Shown in pieces: positions 1 to 11,400 of a DNA stretch of 64,000 nucleotides. The position numbers and the translations under genes were made by a program. The stretch lies in contig NZ_CP021377.1 of assembly GCF_002157895.1 (NCBI RefSeq), positions 3,444,861 to 3,508,860 on the forward strand, read 5' to 3'. The notes under the pieces are model-generated. The model had not been told where the DNA came from. It saw only the letters and a list, made by a program, of their open reading frames with translations, and did no database searches. Origin of the DNA: Oceanisphaera profunda. Lineage in GTDB: Bacteria; Pseudomonadota; Gammaproteobacteria; Enterobacterales; Aeromonadaceae. Position 1 is the first letter of the stretch, and each line of letters opens with the position of its first letter.

Positions 1-1816
1 TCCGATACAAGCCTTCTTGCGCCAACAATTCATGATGAGTGCCAGACTGGCTGATTTTCCCGTCTTCAAATACCAATACTCGATCCGCTTGTCGTACCGA
101 GCTTAAGCGGTGGGCGACAATCAAGGTGGTGCGTCCGCGTAAGAAGTCTTCCAGTGCCGCATGCAGCTTGTTTTCGGTGTCGGTATCCAGTGCCGAAGTG
201 GCTTCATCTAAAATCACGATGGCCGGATTTTTTAACACCATGCGGGCGATGGCTAAGCGCTGCTGTTGGCCGCCAGAGAGCTTCATGCCGCGCCGACCCA
301 CTTGGGTGTCTAGCCCTTCAGTCATGGCGAACACCACCTCAAATAATTGCGCCACTTTCAATGCCTGCCACAGCGCTGCATCTTCATGCTCATCGCCTAA
401 GCACAAGTTGGCCCGCACGGTGTCGTTAAACAGCACCGGCTGTTGTAACACTGTGGCAATGTGCTCGCGAATAGTGGGAAAGCCAATTTGTTGGCTGCTT
501 ACGCCGCCAAAGCTGATGTCGCCGCTGTCGGCCGGATATAAGCCTAATAACAATTGAATAAAGGTCGACTTGCCGCCGCCGCTGGCACCCACTAGTGCTA
601 CTTTTTCGCCGGCGTTAATGTGCAGATTTACTGCATCTAGCACCTTACGTTCACCGTTATAGGAAAAGCTTAAGTCCTGTACGTTAATGGGCAGGGTAGT
701 GGCGCCCAAAAACGGATTGTGGTGCGTGCCCGTATCTCTTTGTTCAGCACCTATGGTATGAGGATCTTTTTCGGTATCGGTATCTGTGCCTAAGGCCAGC
801 ATGTTATTGATGCGCTTGAGAGCGGCACTGGCGGCATAAAACGAATACTGCATATTCAGTAGGTCTTGTACTGGGCCCATCATAAACCACAGGTAACTGA
901 ACACCGCAAAAATCTGGCCCACGGTAAGATCGGTATATAACACCATGATCATCCCCGCGGCGCGAAACAGCTCTACCCCAGATAAAAACAGCAAAAAACT
1001 GGCGCGACTGGCCGCTTCGCTCTTCCAAGCGTAATCGATGGCGGTATCGCGCACGCCGCGGGCACGGTCAATCACCCGTAACAAGTAATGACGCTCACGG
1101 TTGGCGGCACGAATTTCATGAATGCCGTCTAGGGTTTCGATTAAGGCTTGCTGAAACAGCTCGAAGGCGCTGTTTTCATTGCGTTTTAAATGCTTAACCT
1201 TGGCACCCAGGCGGCTTGAGAAATACACCACGACCGGATTGAGCAGTAAAATAAATAACGCCAACTGCCAGCTCAGTAACAGTAACACCACGGCGGTGCC
1301 AATCACGCTGAGCAAACTGATCAGCAAACGGCTGAGGGTTTCCCCTAAGAATTTATCGAGGGTTTCTACGTCAGTCACAAAGTGGGAGCTAATGCTGCCC
1401 GCACCCACCGACTCAAACGCGCGCAAGGGCGTGCGCATCAACTGCTTGGCTAATAAGGAGCGAATTTGAAAGGTGAGGTGCTTGGCCACCCGCGCAAATT
1501 GCCGACCTTGAATAATATTAAACACCAAGGAAAAAATACGCAGCAATAAGGTGATGACTAAGATGGCTAAAATAAAGCCTACCCCAGTTTGCCAATTGCT
1601 GGGGAGTACCCAGCTTAAGCCGGCGAGTAAACGGCCCGGTTGGTCGAGCAAAACTTCATCAACCAATAACGGCATTAGCAACGGCACGGGCACGGCTAAT
1701 AGGGTGCCGCATAAGGCAAAAATATGTGCATAAATCAGCGCAGACTTGCGTTTTCGCATCATATTGACAATATCTGACCACTGTAAATACGGCGTCAGGG
1801 AATTTTTTTTATCCAT
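1..1816 (-). CDS. ABC exporter, fused permease/ATPase (MsbA/MdlB type), 3' end beyond the window
   Basis: The minus-strand reading frame is open from an ATG at 1816 (MDKKNSLTPY...) to base 1, so the C-terminus lies outside the window. The first ~300 residues form a six-helix exporter membrane domain. The ATPase domain then shows Walker A GASGGGKST, signature LSGGQQQR, Walker B IVILDEATSALD and the H-loop IVAHRLS, all intact. This is the half-transporter architecture of lipid, drug or peptide exporters, which act as homo- or heterodimers in the inner membrane and couple ATP hydrolysis to outward transport. The substrate cannot be told from sequence. The gene is divergent from msrC with an 80-bp gap. 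Confidence 0.9.
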   Translation of the reverse strand, partial: MDKKNSLTPYLQWSDIVNMMRKRKSALIYAHIFALCGTLLAVPVPLLMPLLVDEVLLDQPGRLLAGLSWVLPSNWQTGVGFILAILVITLLLRIFSLVFNIIQGRQFARVAKHLTFQIRSLLAKQLMRTPLRAFESVGAGSISSHFVTDVETLDKFLGETLSRLLISLLSVIGTAVVLLLLSWQLALFILLLNPVVVYFSSRLGAKVKHLKRNENSAFELFQQALIETLDGIHEIRAANRERHYLLRVIDRARGVRDTAIDYAWKSEAASRASFLLFLSGVELFRAAGMIMVLYTDLTVGQIFAVFSYLWFMMGPVQDLLNMQYSFYAASAALKRINNMLALGTDTDTEKDPHTIGAEQRDTGTHHNPFLGATTLPINVQDLSFSYNGERKVLDAVNLHINAGEKVALVGASGGGKSTFIQLLLGLYPADSGDISFGGVSSQQIGFPTIREHIATVLQQPVLFNDTVRANLCLGDEHEDAALWQALKVAQLFEVVFAMTEGLDTQVGRRGMKLSGGQQQRLAIARMVLKNPAIVILDEATSALDTDTENKLHAALEDFLRGRTTLIVAHRLSSVRQADRVLVFEDGKISQSGTHHELLAQEGLYR

Positions 1817-1895
1817 CAATCACCCTCGCTGGGTTTTCATTTGGAGAAAGGGCAGGTAAGTTAAGCAAAATTTAACGGCTTTCTCGTATACAAAC

Positions 1896-2360
1896 ATGAC
1901 TATGTCTACAAAATCTGATTTTTATAACAGTCTTACCGCGCAAGCCGTTGCCTTGTGTGAGGGCGAACCTAATCGACTGGCGAAACTTGCCAATTTATCT
2001 GCCTTGCTGAATTTAGCGCTCGATGACATTAATTGGGTAGGCTTTTATTTGCGTGAGCAAGACAGCCTAGTGCTGGGGCCGTTTCAAGGCAAGCCGGCCT
2101 GCATGCGTCTACCCTTGGGCAAAGGCGTGTGCTCGGCGGCGGTGACCACAGGCACCATTCAGCGCGTGGCTAATGTACATGAATTTTCTGGCCATATCGC
2201 CTGCGACGGGGCCAGCAATTCGGAAATAGTGCTGCCATTAAGTGACGGCGAGCATGTTTGGGGGGTATTGGACATTGACAGCCCCTCGTTTGATCGCTTT
2301 GATGAGCAAGATGAGGCCGGATTACGGCTTTGGCTAGCGGCAGTGAGTCCCTTACTGTAA
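1896..2360 (+). CDS. msrC: Free methionine-(R)-sulfoxide reductase (GAF domain)
   Basis: This 154-residue single GAF-domain protein matches the YebR/MsrC family, which reduces free methionine-R-sulfoxide to methionine in the cytoplasm as oxidative damage repair. The three family cysteines are present at residues 69, 79 and 103, with the spacing of the E. coli enzyme (84/94/118). The family motif NWVGFYL is also seen near residue 46. There is no strong ribosome binding site in front of the ATG at 1896; a second ATG at 1902 is equally possible. It lies just upstream of proQ, as in related gammaproteobacteria. Confidence 0.92.
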   Translation: MTMSTKSDFYNSLTAQAVALCEGEPNRLAKLANLSALLNLALDDINWVGFYLREQDSLVLGPFQGKPACMRLPLGKGVCSAAVTTGTIQRVANVHEFSGHIACDGASNSEIVLPLSDGEHVWGVLDIDSPSFDRFDEQDEAGLRLWLAAVSPLL

Positions 2361-2448
2361 CGTCGGGGTCGCTTTTGTCTGCGCGCTCTTTATAATATGC
2401 ACAGTTTCAGTGGGCGGTGCGCCCTTAGGTCTTAAACCAAGGTATTTC

Positions 2449-3072
2449 ATGGAAAACTCGGAAAAATTGAAAAACAGTAAAGAAGTCATTGCTTACTTAG
2501 CAGAACGCTTCCCTCAGTGCTTTATCGCCGACGGCGAAGCCAAGCCTTTAAAAATAGGTATCTTTCAGGATCTAGCCGCTCAGTTAGGTGAAGATCCTAA
2601 GGTGTCTAAGACGTTATTGCGTACGGCGTTACGCCAGTACACGTCAAGCTGGCGCTACCTGCATGGCTTAAAAGCGGGTCAAACCCGTGTTGGTTTAGAT
2701 GGCGAAGCGTGCGGCGAGTTGACCGAAGAGCACGTTGAGCATGCCAAAGGCGCACTCAAAGAGAGCAAAGAAAAAGTTTTTGGTGCGCGCAAAGACAAGC
2801 CTGCCGCTAAAAAAGCCAAGCCAAAAGCTAAAACTCAGCCTAAGTCAGAATCTAAAGCTAAGCTTGAGTCTCAGCCAAAGCCTGCCGCACAGCCCCAGGC
2901 TAAGCAGCAGCCGGTTGATCCTGCGACCTTAAAAGTCGCACAAGATGTCAGAGTATTACTGGGCTCGTCGCCAGTGGCCGCTACTGTTAAAGAAATTACG
3001 CGCGATGACGTGCAGGTTGAATTGAAAACGGGCCTGTCGCTACGCGTTAAATTTGAGCATCTTATTCTTTAA
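2449..3072 (+). CDS. proQ: RNA chaperone ProQ
   Basis: ProQ is a global small-RNA and mRNA binding protein of the FinO family. The N-terminal FinO-like domain covers about residues 1-115. A lysine/proline/glutamine-rich linker follows at about 115-160, and a C-terminal Tudor-like domain ends in [10 protein letters not shown]. The start is placed at the ATG at 2449 ([13 protein letters not shown]), which has AAGG six bases upstream and gives 207 residues; an in-frame GTG at 2410 would add a non-conserved extension. The stop codon at 3070-3072 abuts the ribosome binding site of prc, indicating cotranscription as in E. coli. Confidence 0.95.
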   Translation: MENSEKLKNSKEVIAYLAERFPQCFIADGEAKPLKIGIFQDLAAQLGEDPKVSKTLLRTALRQYTSSWRYLHGLKAGQTRVGLDGEACGELTEEHVEHAKGALKESKEKVFGARKDKPAAKKAKPKAKTQPKSESKAKLESQPKPAAQPQAKQQPVDPATLKVAQDVRVLLGSSPVAATVKEITRDDVQVELKTGLSLRVKFEHLIL

Positions 3073-3082
3073 GGAGTAGGGT

Positions 3083-5089
3083 TTGATCAGTCACGGAATT
3101 CGTTTGTCCTTGGTAGCCGCCGGCATCATGGCGGCGAGTATTGCTTGGGCGGTACCGCCGACCACGGATGCTTCCGCCATTCCTGTATTGGCACCAGAAA
3201 GTCAGCATGCGGCTGCCAGCAAGCGGGTTGCCGCGCTGTTCACCCGTTCTCATTATCGTCAGTTTCAGCTTGATAACGCATTTTCTGAGCTGATATTTGA
3301 GCGTTATGTTGAGAGTCTTGATTTCGGTAAGAATATTTTTACTCAAGCTGACATCAAGCGCTTTGAGCGTTATCAAGATGGTTTTGATGACGCCCTCAGA
3401 ACGGGGCAGTTAGATGTGGCCTATCAGATGTATAACGAAAGCTTGAAAAAGCGTTATGAGCGGTTTGTGTACGCTCTATCGTTACTTGATACGCCCATCA
3501 CCTTTGATAACGATGATGAATATCAGTTTGACCGACGTGAGGCCGACTGGCCGACCAGCCAGGCAGAGCTCGATACTCTTTGGCAACAAAGAGTCAAATA
3601 CGATGCGCTTAGCTTAGCCCTCACGGATAAAGACTGGGAAGAGATCAAAGAAACGCTCACCAAGCGCTATAACAATGCCATTAAGCGGTTAGCGCAAAGT
3701 GAAAGTGAAGATGCCTTTCAAAGCTTTACTAATGCCTTTGCTCGCGTCATTGAGCCCCACACCAGTTATTTAAGCCCGCGTAACGCTGAGCGTTTTGAGA
3801 CCGAAATGAACCTTTCGCTCGAAGGCATAGGTGCCGTGTTACAGGGTGAAGATGATTACACGGTGATCCGCTCACTGGTGCCGGGCGGGCCTGCGGCTAA
3901 GTCTGGTGAATTACAGCCAGATGACCGTATTATTGGCGTGGGCCAAGCGGCCAATAAAATCACCGATGTGATTGGCTGGCGCTTAGATGAAGTCGTGGAC
4001 TTAATCAAAGGCAAAAAAGGCACGCAAGTGTGGCTACAAATTCAGCGTGGCAAAGCGGTAAGCGGCACGCCTAAATTAGTGGAGATCACCCGAGATACGG
4101 TGCGCCTTGAAGACAGAGCCGCCAGCGGCAAAGTTATTGAGGTAAACGGTGAAAATATCGGTGTGATTGAAATACCGAGCTTTTACGTCAACTTGAGCAC
4201 GGATGTTGCCAAAGAAATTACTAAGCTGAAAAAAGAGCAGATTAAAGGCTTGGTGATTGACTTGCGCGGTAACGGCGGCGGTGCGTTAACCGAAGCTTCT
4301 ACCTTAACTGGGCTGTTTATTAAAAGCGGTCCTGTGGTGCAAATTCGTGATGGCTTGGGCCGAATCTCGGTGAATGGCGATGACGATGATTTGTTGGCCT
4401 ACGCGGGTCCGATGACGGTGCTGGTTGACCGTTATTCTGCCTCTGCCTCCGAGATTTTTGCTGCGGCCTTAAAAGACTACGGTCGTGCAGTCATCTTGGG
4501 CGAAAATACCTTTGGCAAGGGCACGGTACAGCAGCATCGCAGCTTGTCGCGCATGTATGACTTGTATGAACACCCCATGGGTTTTGTGCAATTCACCATT
4601 GCCAAGTTTTATCGCATTAACGGCGGCAGTACCCAAAATAAAGGCGTGAAGCCAGACATTCCTTTCCCAACGCCCATTGCGGCCGAAGAAACCGGGGAAA
4701 GTCTGGAGAAAAACGCCTTGCCGTGGGATCAAGTGGACAGCTTAGATTATGAGCGAGTACAAGATCTTACGCCGCTGTTCGGCCCCTTGCGCCAGCGCCA
4801 TCAGGCCCGTATTGAGCAAGACCCTGAATTTGTGTATGTGTTTGAAGATATTAAAGAATACAAAAAACTCAAAGACAAACATTCAATGTCACTCAATCTT
4901 GCCGAGCGCAAGGCCGAGATGGAAGAGCAAGATGCCAAAGCCTTGGCACGCTTAAACGACCGCTTAAAGCGGGCGGGTTTAGATACTGTCTCTGACTTAG
5001 ATGACACGCCCACCGACTTTGAGCCAGAAGACAGCTATTTGGAAGAAGCGGCACGCATTACCGCCGATCTGGTCCGCGCTCAGGGCTAA
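3083..5089 (+). CDS. prc: Carboxy-terminal processing (tail-specific) protease Prc/Tsp
   Basis: Prc is a periplasmic serine protease that degrades or trims proteins from the C-terminus, for example penicillin-binding protein 3 and SsrA-tagged proteins. The 668-residue product has an N-terminal signal peptide (cleavage after about AWA, residue 23), a PDZ domain near 235-325 and an S41 peptidase core. The catalytic Ser-Lys dyad is Ser454 (in SASASEIF) and Lys479 (in TFGKGTVQ), with Asp465 conserved; the 25-residue spacing equals that of E. coli S430/K455. It starts with TTG at 3083, six bases after AAGGAG at 3071-3076. A terminator follows. Confidence 0.96.
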   Translation: MISHGIRLSLVAAGIMAASIAWAVPPTTDASAIPVLAPESQHAAASKRVAALFTRSHYRQFQLDNAFSELIFERYVESLDFGKNIFTQADIKRFERYQDGFDDALRTGQLDVAYQMYNESLKKRYERFVYALSLLDTPITFDNDDEYQFDRREADWPTSQAELDTLWQQRVKYDALSLALTDKDWEEIKETLTKRYNNAIKRLAQSESEDAFQSFTNAFARVIEPHTSYLSPRNAERFETEMNLSLEGIGAVLQGEDDYTVIRSLVPGGPAAKSGELQPDDRIIGVGQAANKITDVIGWRLDEVVDLIKGKKGTQVWLQIQRGKAVSGTPKLVEITRDTVRLEDRAASGKVIEVNGENIGVIEIPSFYVNLSTDVAKEITKLKKEQIKGLVIDLRGNGGGALTEASTLTGLFIKSGPVVQIRDGLGRISVNGDDDDLLAYAGPMTVLVDRYSASASEIFAAALKDYGRAVILGENTFGKGTVQQHRSLSRMYDLYEHPMGFVQFTIAKFYRINGGSTQNKGVKPDIPFPTPIAAEETGESLEKNALPWDQVDSLDYERVQDLTPLFGPLRQRHQARIEQDPEFVYVFEDIKEYKKLKDKHSMSLNLAERKAEMEEQDAKALARLNDRLKRAGLDTVSDLDDTPTDFEPEDSYLEEAARITADLVRAQG

Positions 5090-5096
5090 ACCTCAC

Positions 5097-5132
5097 AAAG
5101 CCCGGCCTGTATTCACAGTGCCGGGCTTTTTT
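5097..5132 (+). terminator. Rho-independent terminator after proQ-prc
   Basis: A ten-base stem (AAAGCCCGGC / GCCGGGCTTT) encloses a 13-base loop and is followed by a run of T. It sits 8 bases after the prc stop codon. Confidence 0.9.
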
Positions 5133-5169
5133 TATTCTGCTTTTTCCCCTAATTAACGAGGCCTCCGCT

Positions 5170-7797
5170 ATGACCCAAATAAATCCTAAAGTGCAATATC
5201 GTGACGATTATCAAGCACCTCATTACTGGATTGATACTCTAGACCTAGACATTCAGCTGCACGACAACGCCACCCAAGTGGTGGCCATCAGTCGTGTGCG
5301 CCGTAATGGAGAGCACGATGAGCCTTTGGTGCTGGATGGTGAGCAGTTAACCTTGTTACAAGTAGCGGTAAATGGCATCGATATTAGCCAGTATCAGCAA
5401 ACGGACAGCAGTTTAATCTTGTCGCAACTGCCGCAAGAATTTGTGCTGACCATTAAAACTGAGCTGGATCCGGCGGCCAATACGGCGCTAGAAGGACTGT
5501 ATAAATCCGGCTCCGCCTTTTGCACCCAGTGTGAAGCACAAGGCTTTCGCCGTATTACCTATTATTTGGATCGCCCCGATGTATTGGCGCGTTTCAGCAC
5601 CCGTATTACCGCCGACCTCGCCACTTGCCCTTATTTATTGTCGAACGGCAATAAGGTGGATGAAGGCACACTTGATGACGGTCGTCATTGGGTACAATGG
5701 CAAGACCCGTTTCCTAAGCCTGCTTACCTGTTTGCGGTGGTGGCCGGTGATTTTGATGTACTGCGCGACAGTTTTACCACTCTCAGTGGTCGCGAGGTGG
5801 CGCTGGAAATCTTCGTCGATAAGGGCAATTTGCATCGGGCAGAACATGCAATGGACAGCCTAAAAGCGTCCATGACCTGGGATGAGCAGCGCTGTCATTT
5901 GGAGTACGACCTCGATATCTACATGATAGTGGCGGTGGACTTCTTCAATATGGGCGCCATGGAGAACAAAGGCTTAAACGTCTTTAACTCCAAGTTTGTG
6001 TTGGCTGATGCCAATACCGCCACCGATGCGGATTATCTGGATGTAGAGCGGGTCATTGGCCATGAATATTTTCATAACTGGACCGGTAATCGCGTGACCT
6101 GTCGTGACTGGTTTCAGTTGTCGTTAAAAGAAGGCTTAACGGTATTTCGTGACCAAGAGTTCTCTTCGGATTTAGGCTCGCGCACGGTTAATCGCATCCA
6201 AAATGTGCGCACCTTGCGTGGCCCACAATTTGCCGAGGACGCCGGCCCTATGGCGCATCCCATTCGCCCCGATGCGGTGATTGAGATGAACAACTTCTAC
6301 ACCCTAACCGTGTATGAGAAGGGCGCAGAAGTGATCCGCATGTTGCACACCCTAGTGGGTGAAACGGCATTTCAACGGGGCATGGCGTTATATTTACAAC
6401 GCTTTGATGGCCAAGCGGCTACCTGTGAAGATTTTCTTAGCACCATGAGTGAGGCCAGCGGGCGCGATTTAACGCGTTTTGCCCGCTGGTACAGCCAGTC
6501 GGGTACGCCTGTGTTACAGGTGAGCGATAATTATGATGCCAGCAGCCAGCGCTATACCTTAACCGTGCGCCAACATACGCCGCCCACCTTGGATCAACCG
6601 CAAAAGCTGCCGTTGCATATTCCCTTAAGCGTGGCCTTGTATACACAGCAAGGCGAGCCATTAATGCTCACCTTGCACGGCGAAAGTGTCAGTCCGATAT
6701 TGGATGTAATGGAAGCCGAGCACGAGTTTGTGTTTGAAAATATTCCCACGCGCCCCGTGCCAGCCTTGCTGCAGTCGTTTTCAGCACCGGTAAAACTCGA
6801 ATATGACTATACCGATGCTCAGCTCACCTTGTTGGCCAAGCACAGTATCGATGAGTTTGTGCGTTGGGATGCGGTGCAAATGCTGATTAACAATGCGGTA
6901 CGCGACAATGTGTCGCGATTGCAACGCCCACAGACGGAACAGCAAAGCCAGCAGACGGTACAGTTGCCTCAAGCTTTGTTAGAGGTATTTAGCGCCACCC
7001 TCGACGATCAAAGCTTGGATGCTGCCTTGCAAGCCGAGATGCTGGCCTTGCCGGATATCAACAGCTTGCTGGAGTTATTTGAGCAGGTTGATATCAGTGT
7101 CTTAGGCCAAGTACATGCCGAGCTGCAGTTAGCGCTAGCGCAAGCACTGACTCCCTTGTGGCGCCGTGCCTACCAACAACATTTGACGCCACAATATCGC
7201 ATTGATCATCAAGATATCGGCAAACGTGCACTGAAGAACGTGGCGCTCAGCTATTTAGCGTTAGCCGGTGATGGCGGCTTGGCACAAACGCAATATCAGC
7301 AAGCCGATAATATGACAGATACGCTGGGTGCCATGAAGGCGGCGGTGCGAGCGGAGTTAGGTGAAGCGAGCGCTATGCTGGCGGACTTTGAGCATAAATG
7401 GCAGCACGATGGCTTAGTGCTGGATAATTGGTTTCGCTTGCAAGCCACGGCCCCGGGGGAGGATGTATTAGCGCGCATTGCGCAATTAATGGCACACCCC
7501 ACCTTTAGTTTGAATAACCCTAATCGGGTGCGGGCCGTAATTGGCGCCTTTGTTAACGGTAATCCGCTGGCTTTTCATCGTTTAGATGGCGGCGGGTATG
7601 ACGTATTAGTGTCGGTGCTGATTGCGCTTAATAAGAGTAACCCGCAAATAGCATCACGTTTAATTACGCCTCTGATCCAGTTTGCGCGTTTGGATGATGT
7701 CCGCCAGGGATTAATTAAGGATCGGTTAAATCAACTGATGGCATTGCCTGAGTTGTCCGGTGATTTGTACGAGAAAATTGCCAAGGCGCTAGCTTAA
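5170..7797 (+). CDS. pepN: Aminopeptidase N
   Basis: PepN is a cytoplasmic M1-family zinc aminopeptidase that removes N-terminal residues from peptides during protein turnover. The 875-residue length is that of the bacterial PepN group. The exopeptidase motif GAMEN is at residues 262-266. The zinc site HEYFH is at 298-302, with the third ligand Glu321 in LSLKEG. The C-terminal helical domain is complete. It starts at the ATG at 5170, preceded by GAGG. Its stop overlaps the start of the following DUF2835 gene by one base, so the two are probably translationally coupled. Confidence 0.97.
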   Translation: MTQINPKVQYRDDYQAPHYWIDTLDLDIQLHDNATQVVAISRVRRNGEHDEPLVLDGEQLTLLQVAVNGIDISQYQQTDSSLILSQLPQEFVLTIKTELDPAANTALEGLYKSGSAFCTQCEAQGFRRITYYLDRPDVLARFSTRITADLATCPYLLSNGNKVDEGTLDDGRHWVQWQDPFPKPAYLFAVVAGDFDVLRDSFTTLSGREVALEIFVDKGNLHRAEHAMDSLKASMTWDEQRCHLEYDLDIYMIVAVDFFNMGAMENKGLNVFNSKFVLADANTATDADYLDVERVIGHEYFHNWTGNRVTCRDWFQLSLKEGLTVFRDQEFSSDLGSRTVNRIQNVRTLRGPQFAEDAGPMAHPIRPDAVIEMNNFYTLTVYEKGAEVIRMLHTLVGETAFQRGMALYLQRFDGQAATCEDFLSTMSEASGRDLTRFARWYSQSGTPVLQVSDNYDASSQRYTLTVRQHTPPTLDQPQKLPLHIPLSVALYTQQGEPLMLTLHGESVSPILDVMEAEHEFVFENIPTRPVPALLQSFSAPVKLEYDYTDAQLTLLAKHSIDEFVRWDAVQMLINNAVRDNVSRLQRPQTEQQSQQTVQLPQALLEVFSATLDDQSLDAALQAEMLALPDINSLLELFEQVDISVLGQVHAELQLALAQALTPLWRRAYQQHLTPQYRIDHQDIGKRALKNVALSYLALAGDGGLAQTQYQQADNMTDTLGAMKAAVRAELGEASAMLADFEHKWQHDGLVLDNWFRLQATAPGEDVLARIAQLMAHPTFSLNNPNRVRAVIGAFVNGNPLAFHRLDGGGYDVLVSVLIALNKSNPQIASRLITPLIQFARLDDVRQGLIKDRLNQLMALPELSGDLYEKIAKALA

Positions 7798-8015
7798 TGC
7801 GTCGGCTGCGGTTTCGCTTGGCTATTTCGCGGCCGCAGCTGTTGCAATACTACCAAGGTCGCACCGCGGCCTTATCGGTACAAACCGAACAAGGGCTGCG
7901 GCTGCAAATTGCGCTGCACCACTTTCGCAGCTTCGTCAGTCACGATGGCCTACAGGGTTATTTTGAAATCACTCTCAATAGTGATAATCAATTTCAACAG
8001 CTAATGCGTTTGTAG
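7797..8015 (+). CDS. DUF2835 family small protein
   Basis: This 72-residue basic protein begins at an ATG that shares its A with the pepN stop codon (TAATG), which implies coupling to pepN. It matches my recollection of the DUF2835 family, small proteins of unknown function commonly found after pepN in Shewanella, Vibrio and Aeromonas relatives. It has an FRL/FEITL beta-strand pattern and no signal peptide or membrane segment. The function is unknown. Confidence 0.75.
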   Translation: MRRLRFRLAISRPQLLQYYQGRTAALSVQTEQGLRLQIALHHFRSFVSHDGLQGYFEITLNSDNQFQQLMRL

Positions 8016-8057
8016 TCGTTAGATGGCGTTGCGCCTTATGACCCAAATAAACACTTT

Positions 8058-8085
8058 ATACCGAGCTTGTCTCGGTATTTTTTTG
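8058..8085 (+). terminator. Rho-independent terminator after pepN-DUF2835
   Basis: The stem ATACCGAG / CTCGGTAT with a five-base loop is followed by eight T, 43 bases after the DUF2835 stop. Confidence 0.9.
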
Positions 8086-8454
8086 TTCTTAAACAACACC
8101 AGCGTTAGCGGATGATTTTTAATTACAGAAAACCGAGCCGAATAAATTGGCTCCTACAAGGTCAAAACCAACCGCAAAGGTGTTTATAGCGTATCGCATT
8201 CAACGCAGCGCTTTCTTTTTCTCCTTAATAACTATTCAATATTTTTACTAACTTATTCATTAACTTGCAAACTCGTATCGGGTTTGAGAGAGTAGCAAGC
8301 TGCACAATATTCTATGAAGCAGTGATCGAGTCGATGCTTTAGCATCTTTTCCCCGCGTGCTACTCGCATTCAATATAAGGCGGGCATACACTGTTTTATT
8401 ACCTGAGGGCGTTAAGCTCTTTTGGCTCTTGCTTGTATTCGAGGAAGATAAGAT
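8086..8454. other. Intergenic region upstream of the glutamate dehydrogenase gene
   Basis: No credible gene is seen. The stretch must hold the promoter of the downstream dehydrogenase, but I cannot pick one -35/-10 pair with confidence. A ribosome binding site GAGGAAG is visible at 8441-8447. Confidence 0.5.
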
Positions 8455-11400
8455 ATGGCATTTAAATCCGCAGCAAGATCCGTTTTGCTCGATAATGTAG
8501 CCCAGCACATCACCGATAAATTCCCAGAACCCCTCGCTCCCTTAGTGAACAATTTCGTCACTCAGTTATACAGCGGCATTACTGATTATGACTTGTATCA
8601 TCGTAACGCCAGCGATGTGTACGGCGCAGCCATTAACTTATGGCAAGCCTTTGCTACGCGTCCAGACGCTGCTTTACATGTGCGGGTTTATAACCCAGAG
8701 CTCGGCCGTCACGGCTGGCAGTCACCGCATACCTTGGTAGAAGTGATCTGTACCGATGCGCCATTTTTAGTGGACTCCATTCGCATGGTGCTCACCCGCA
8801 TGGGCATCACCTCGCACCTTATGTTGCATCAACCCATGCAAGTGGTACGCGATGCAAAAGGTGAGCTCACCGAAATCAGAGAGCGAGAGCAGGAACAAAA
8901 CGAGGAGCAAGCCAGCGCCAATCAAGCGCTTGAAACCGCATTTTTAATTGAAATAGACCGCTTAGCCGCTCCAGAAACCCGTGATGCCTTAACCGCCGAA
9001 TTAGTGTCTGTGGTCACAGAAGTGCTGCAAGTGGTGTCTGACTGGCAGCCCCTGGTGCAGCGCTTGGAGCAAGTGATAACCGAGCTACCTACCCAAGCCT
9101 GCGGCGCGCACCCCAATGAAATGGCGGAGACGCTAGCGTTTTTAAACTGGGTGGTGGATCACAAGTTCACCATTATGGGCTATCGTCGCTATCAATTAAC
9201 CGGTGAGGGCGAGTCTCAAGAGCTATTGCCGGAGCTAGAGAGCAGCTTAGGTTTATTGCGTAACATCAGCCACGCCCAGCCGTTAGTGCTCAGTGATTTG
9301 AGCCCAGCGGCGCGCGAGGCGGCGTTAAATAAAAACATTTTAATTCTTACCAAAACCAATCATCAATCTCGGGTTCACAGACCGTCTTATATAGATTACA
9401 TCGGCATTAAACGCTTCGATGCTCAGGGCAGGGTGATAGGTGAAGACCGCTTTATCGGTCTTTATGCCTCGAATGTCTATAACTTGAGTGCCCTCGATAT
9501 TCCGTTGATTGGCGCTAAGTTACGCCGTATTTTGGCTCATTCTGGTTTAGTGGCGGGCAGTCACGCCTATAAATCCTTAGTTAATATTCTGGAAAGCTAC
9601 CCGCGCGATGAGCTTATTCAAGCCACCGAGCAAGAGCTCACTACCATAGGTATGGGTGTGCTGGGCATGCAAGAGCGGGACATGACGCGGCTGTTTGTGC
9701 GCCGTGACTTATTTGAACGCTTTTTCTCTTGCATGGTGTATGTCAGCAAAGAGCGATTTAACACTACGTTGCGCCAAAAAACCCAAGCAATTCTACAAGA
9801 TTACTTTGGTTCAGAAGAAGAAGTGGAATTTAGCACTTACTTTTCTGAGGGCGTATTTGCACGCACCCACTATTTAATTCGGGTGCAAGATAACGCAATG
9901 GACATTGATGTGAATAAAATTGAAGCAAACTTAATCGAAGCCGCCCGCAGTTGGGAAGATCAATTTAGCCAAGCGTTATCCGTGAGCTTGGGCGAAGCCG
10001 AAGGTAAGCGCCTGTTCGATAAATACGGTGCCGCTTTTGGTCATTCATACACTGAAAGAGTAATGCCCGGCTCTGCCGTGGCCGATATTGAAAAACTGGA
10101 GGCGCTCAGTGATGAGCAGCCACTGGGCATGTTGTTTTATCGCGCCCAAGAAGAAAAGCCCGACTCTAATCGCGTGCGCCTTAAGCTCTATCACCGCAAT
10201 GAGCCCATCCATTTATCTGATGTGATGCCAATGCTGGAAAACTTAGGCCTGCGCATCATAGGTGAAACTCCGCATCAGGTAAGTTGTGGCGATGACACTT
10301 ACTGGGTATTGGACTTTTCCATGTCCTACACAGGCGCGCCGCTCGATCTTGACCATTGCCAAGCCCGTTTTCAGCAGGCATTTGCCCAAGTGTGGAATAA
10401 AGAGCTGGAAAACGACGGCTTTAACCGCTTATTGCTGGCCAGTGATCTTACCGGTCGTGATATCAGCGTATTACGCGGTTATGCTAAATATATGCGCCAA
10501 ACTGGCGTTAGCTTTAGCCAGCAATACATTGAAGAAACCTTGGCCCGTTATCCGCAATTAGCTCAATTGTTGTTTACGCTGTTTGAACAGCGCTTTTCTT
10601 TGCTGCAAACCCAAGACGCGACGCAAGAAGCTGAGCTGCATCAGCAATTAGTAGCAGAGCTCGATAAAGTCGCCAACCTCGATGATGACCGTATTATTCG
10701 CCGTTTTATGGAAATGATTGAAGCCACGGTTCGTACCAACTTCTATCAGACTGCGGCCAATGGCGAGCCCAAGGCTTATATCTCCTTTAAGCTGGCGCCA
10801 GCCACCATTAGCGACATGCCGCAACCGCTACCGATGTTTGAGATTTTCGTCTACTCGCCGCGAGTAGAAGGCGTGCATTTGCGCTGGGGTAAAGTGGCGC
10901 GCGGTGGCTTGCGCTGGTCGGATCGTCGTGAAGACTTCCGCACCGAAGTATTAGGTCTGGTAAAAGCACAGCAAGTAAAAAATACCGTGATTGTGCCCGT
11001 GGGTGCCAAGGGCGGTTTCGTGTGTAAGCAACTGCCAGAGGGCGATCGCGCTGCTTTCTTAGCCGAAGGTAAGGCCTGTTATCGTCTTTTTATTCGCGCG
11101 CTGTTAGACGTGACCGACAACATTATTGAAGGCGTGGTGATACCGGCTAAAGACGTAGTACGCCACGACGAAGATGACTACTACTTGGTGGTGGCCGCCG
11201 ATAAAGGCACCGCCTCTTTCTCTGATATTGCCAATGAAATCAGTGCTGAATACCAGCATTGGTTAGGGGATGCCTTTGCCTCTGGCGGCTCTGTAGGCTA
11301 CGACCATAAGAAGATGGCCATTACCGCTCGCGGTGGTTGGGAGTCGGTGAAGCGCCACTTCCGAGAGCTGAATATTAACTGCCAAACCACAGACTTTACC